From a bacterium (GTDB lineage Bacteria > Patescibacteriota > Gracilibacteria > Absconditabacterales > Absconditicoccaceae): DNA of 64,000 bases. This document shows, one piece after another, positions 63,971 to 64,000 of the stretch. Each line of letters opens with the position of its first letter. Within the stretch, counting starts at the first letter, position 1. Location of the stretch: positions 124,001-188,000 of the forward strand of contig JAHDFY010000002.1 in the NCBI GenBank assembly GCA_020627925.1. The letters are read 5' to 3'. The translations under genes were made by a program, and so were the position numbers. The notes under the pieces were generated by a model, which worked only from the letters and a program-made list of their open reading frames with translations, searched no databases and was not told where the DNA came from.

Positions 63971-64000
63971 TCTAGGAAAAATAGGGTGTAAAACTGCGAA

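Noticed and set aside
1-64000. Apparent mass pseudogenisation under the standard code
   Set aside because: The breaks are all TGA and fall on conserved glycines; with TGA as Gly the genes are intact.
1-64000. UGA as tryptophan (table 4)
   Set aside because: Conserved tryptophans use TGG and TGA columns are glycine in the families recognised.
1-64000. CRISPR arrays, tRNA or rRNA genes, insertion sequences
   Set aside because: No regularly spaced repeats, cloverleaf-like segments, rRNA landmarks or transposase motifs were seen.

Overview
The window is AT-rich bacterial DNA in which UGA reads as glycine (translation table 25). Under the standard code nearly every housekeeping gene here is cut into pieces. 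Reading TGA as Gly gives full-length proteins, and the TGAs fall on invariant glycines: three sites in serine hydroxymethyltransferase, the DPG of RuvC, the GQDPYHGP of uracil-DNA glycosylase, the Walker A of the ABC ATPase and motif V of dUTPase. TAA and TAG are the only stops. This code is known from Candidatus Absconditabacteria (SR1) and Gracilibacteria, the small-genome, host-dependent relatives within the CPR/Patescibacteria. The window alone cannot separate the two. All coordinates below are for TGA-Gly genes.

Layout. 0-10 kb, mostly minus strand: a DUF2304-GT2 glycosyltransferase, a GalE-like epimerase, exonuclease VII large subunit, an SLH-domain surface protein, a type IIA topoisomerase A subunit and an ATP-grasp ligase. 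10-20 kb: a methyltransferase, a half-size PriA, an ABC ATPase/permease pair, SHMT, a cation/calcium exchanger, a small zinc-ribbon protein, a GIY-YIG protein and a LysA-like decarboxylase. 20-32 kb is the accessory part: a Kazal-type secreted protein, an SLH plus C39-like protease, a DKNY protein, related exported proteins, several tiny genes each with its own terminator, pseudogenes and two structured-RNA candidates, interrupted by lepA. 32-42 kb: a membrane-anchored MoxR ATPase, a MazG-like protein, rnhB-dtd-NUDIX, an alpha/beta hydrolase, dnaA with a 534-base non-coding stretch (origin candidate) and a vWA protein. 42-54 kb: tandem CAP/SCP proteins, recX, yebC, a divergent actin-like protein, ruvC, a potassium channel, DUF389, a free 5'-3' exonuclease, a methyltransferase-pgeF-tsaE-PLD run. 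54-64 kb: a HAD phosphatase, map, dut-galU, a serpin-like lipoprotein, truB, ung, exported proteins, an HD-domain gene broken by a frameshift, and ruvA.

How the genes fit together. The recognisable core is replication and repair (dnaA, gyrA/parC, xseA, ruvA, ruvC, recX, rnhB, ung, dut, 5'-3' exonuclease, PriA remnant), translation and tRNA quality control (lepA, map, truB, tsaE, dtd) and precursor activation for surface sugars (galU, galE-like, GT2). The rest is strongly biased to exported proteins: SLH, CAP, Kazal-type, serpin-like, C39-like and many unknowns with signal peptides. This fits a cell that lives in contact with a host or prey cell, which is an inference. Genes mostly lack a Shine-Dalgarno sequence, and several have a -10-like hexamer only 10-17 bases before the ATG, suggesting leaderless mRNAs. 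No tRNA, rRNA, CRISPR array or intact insertion sequence was seen.
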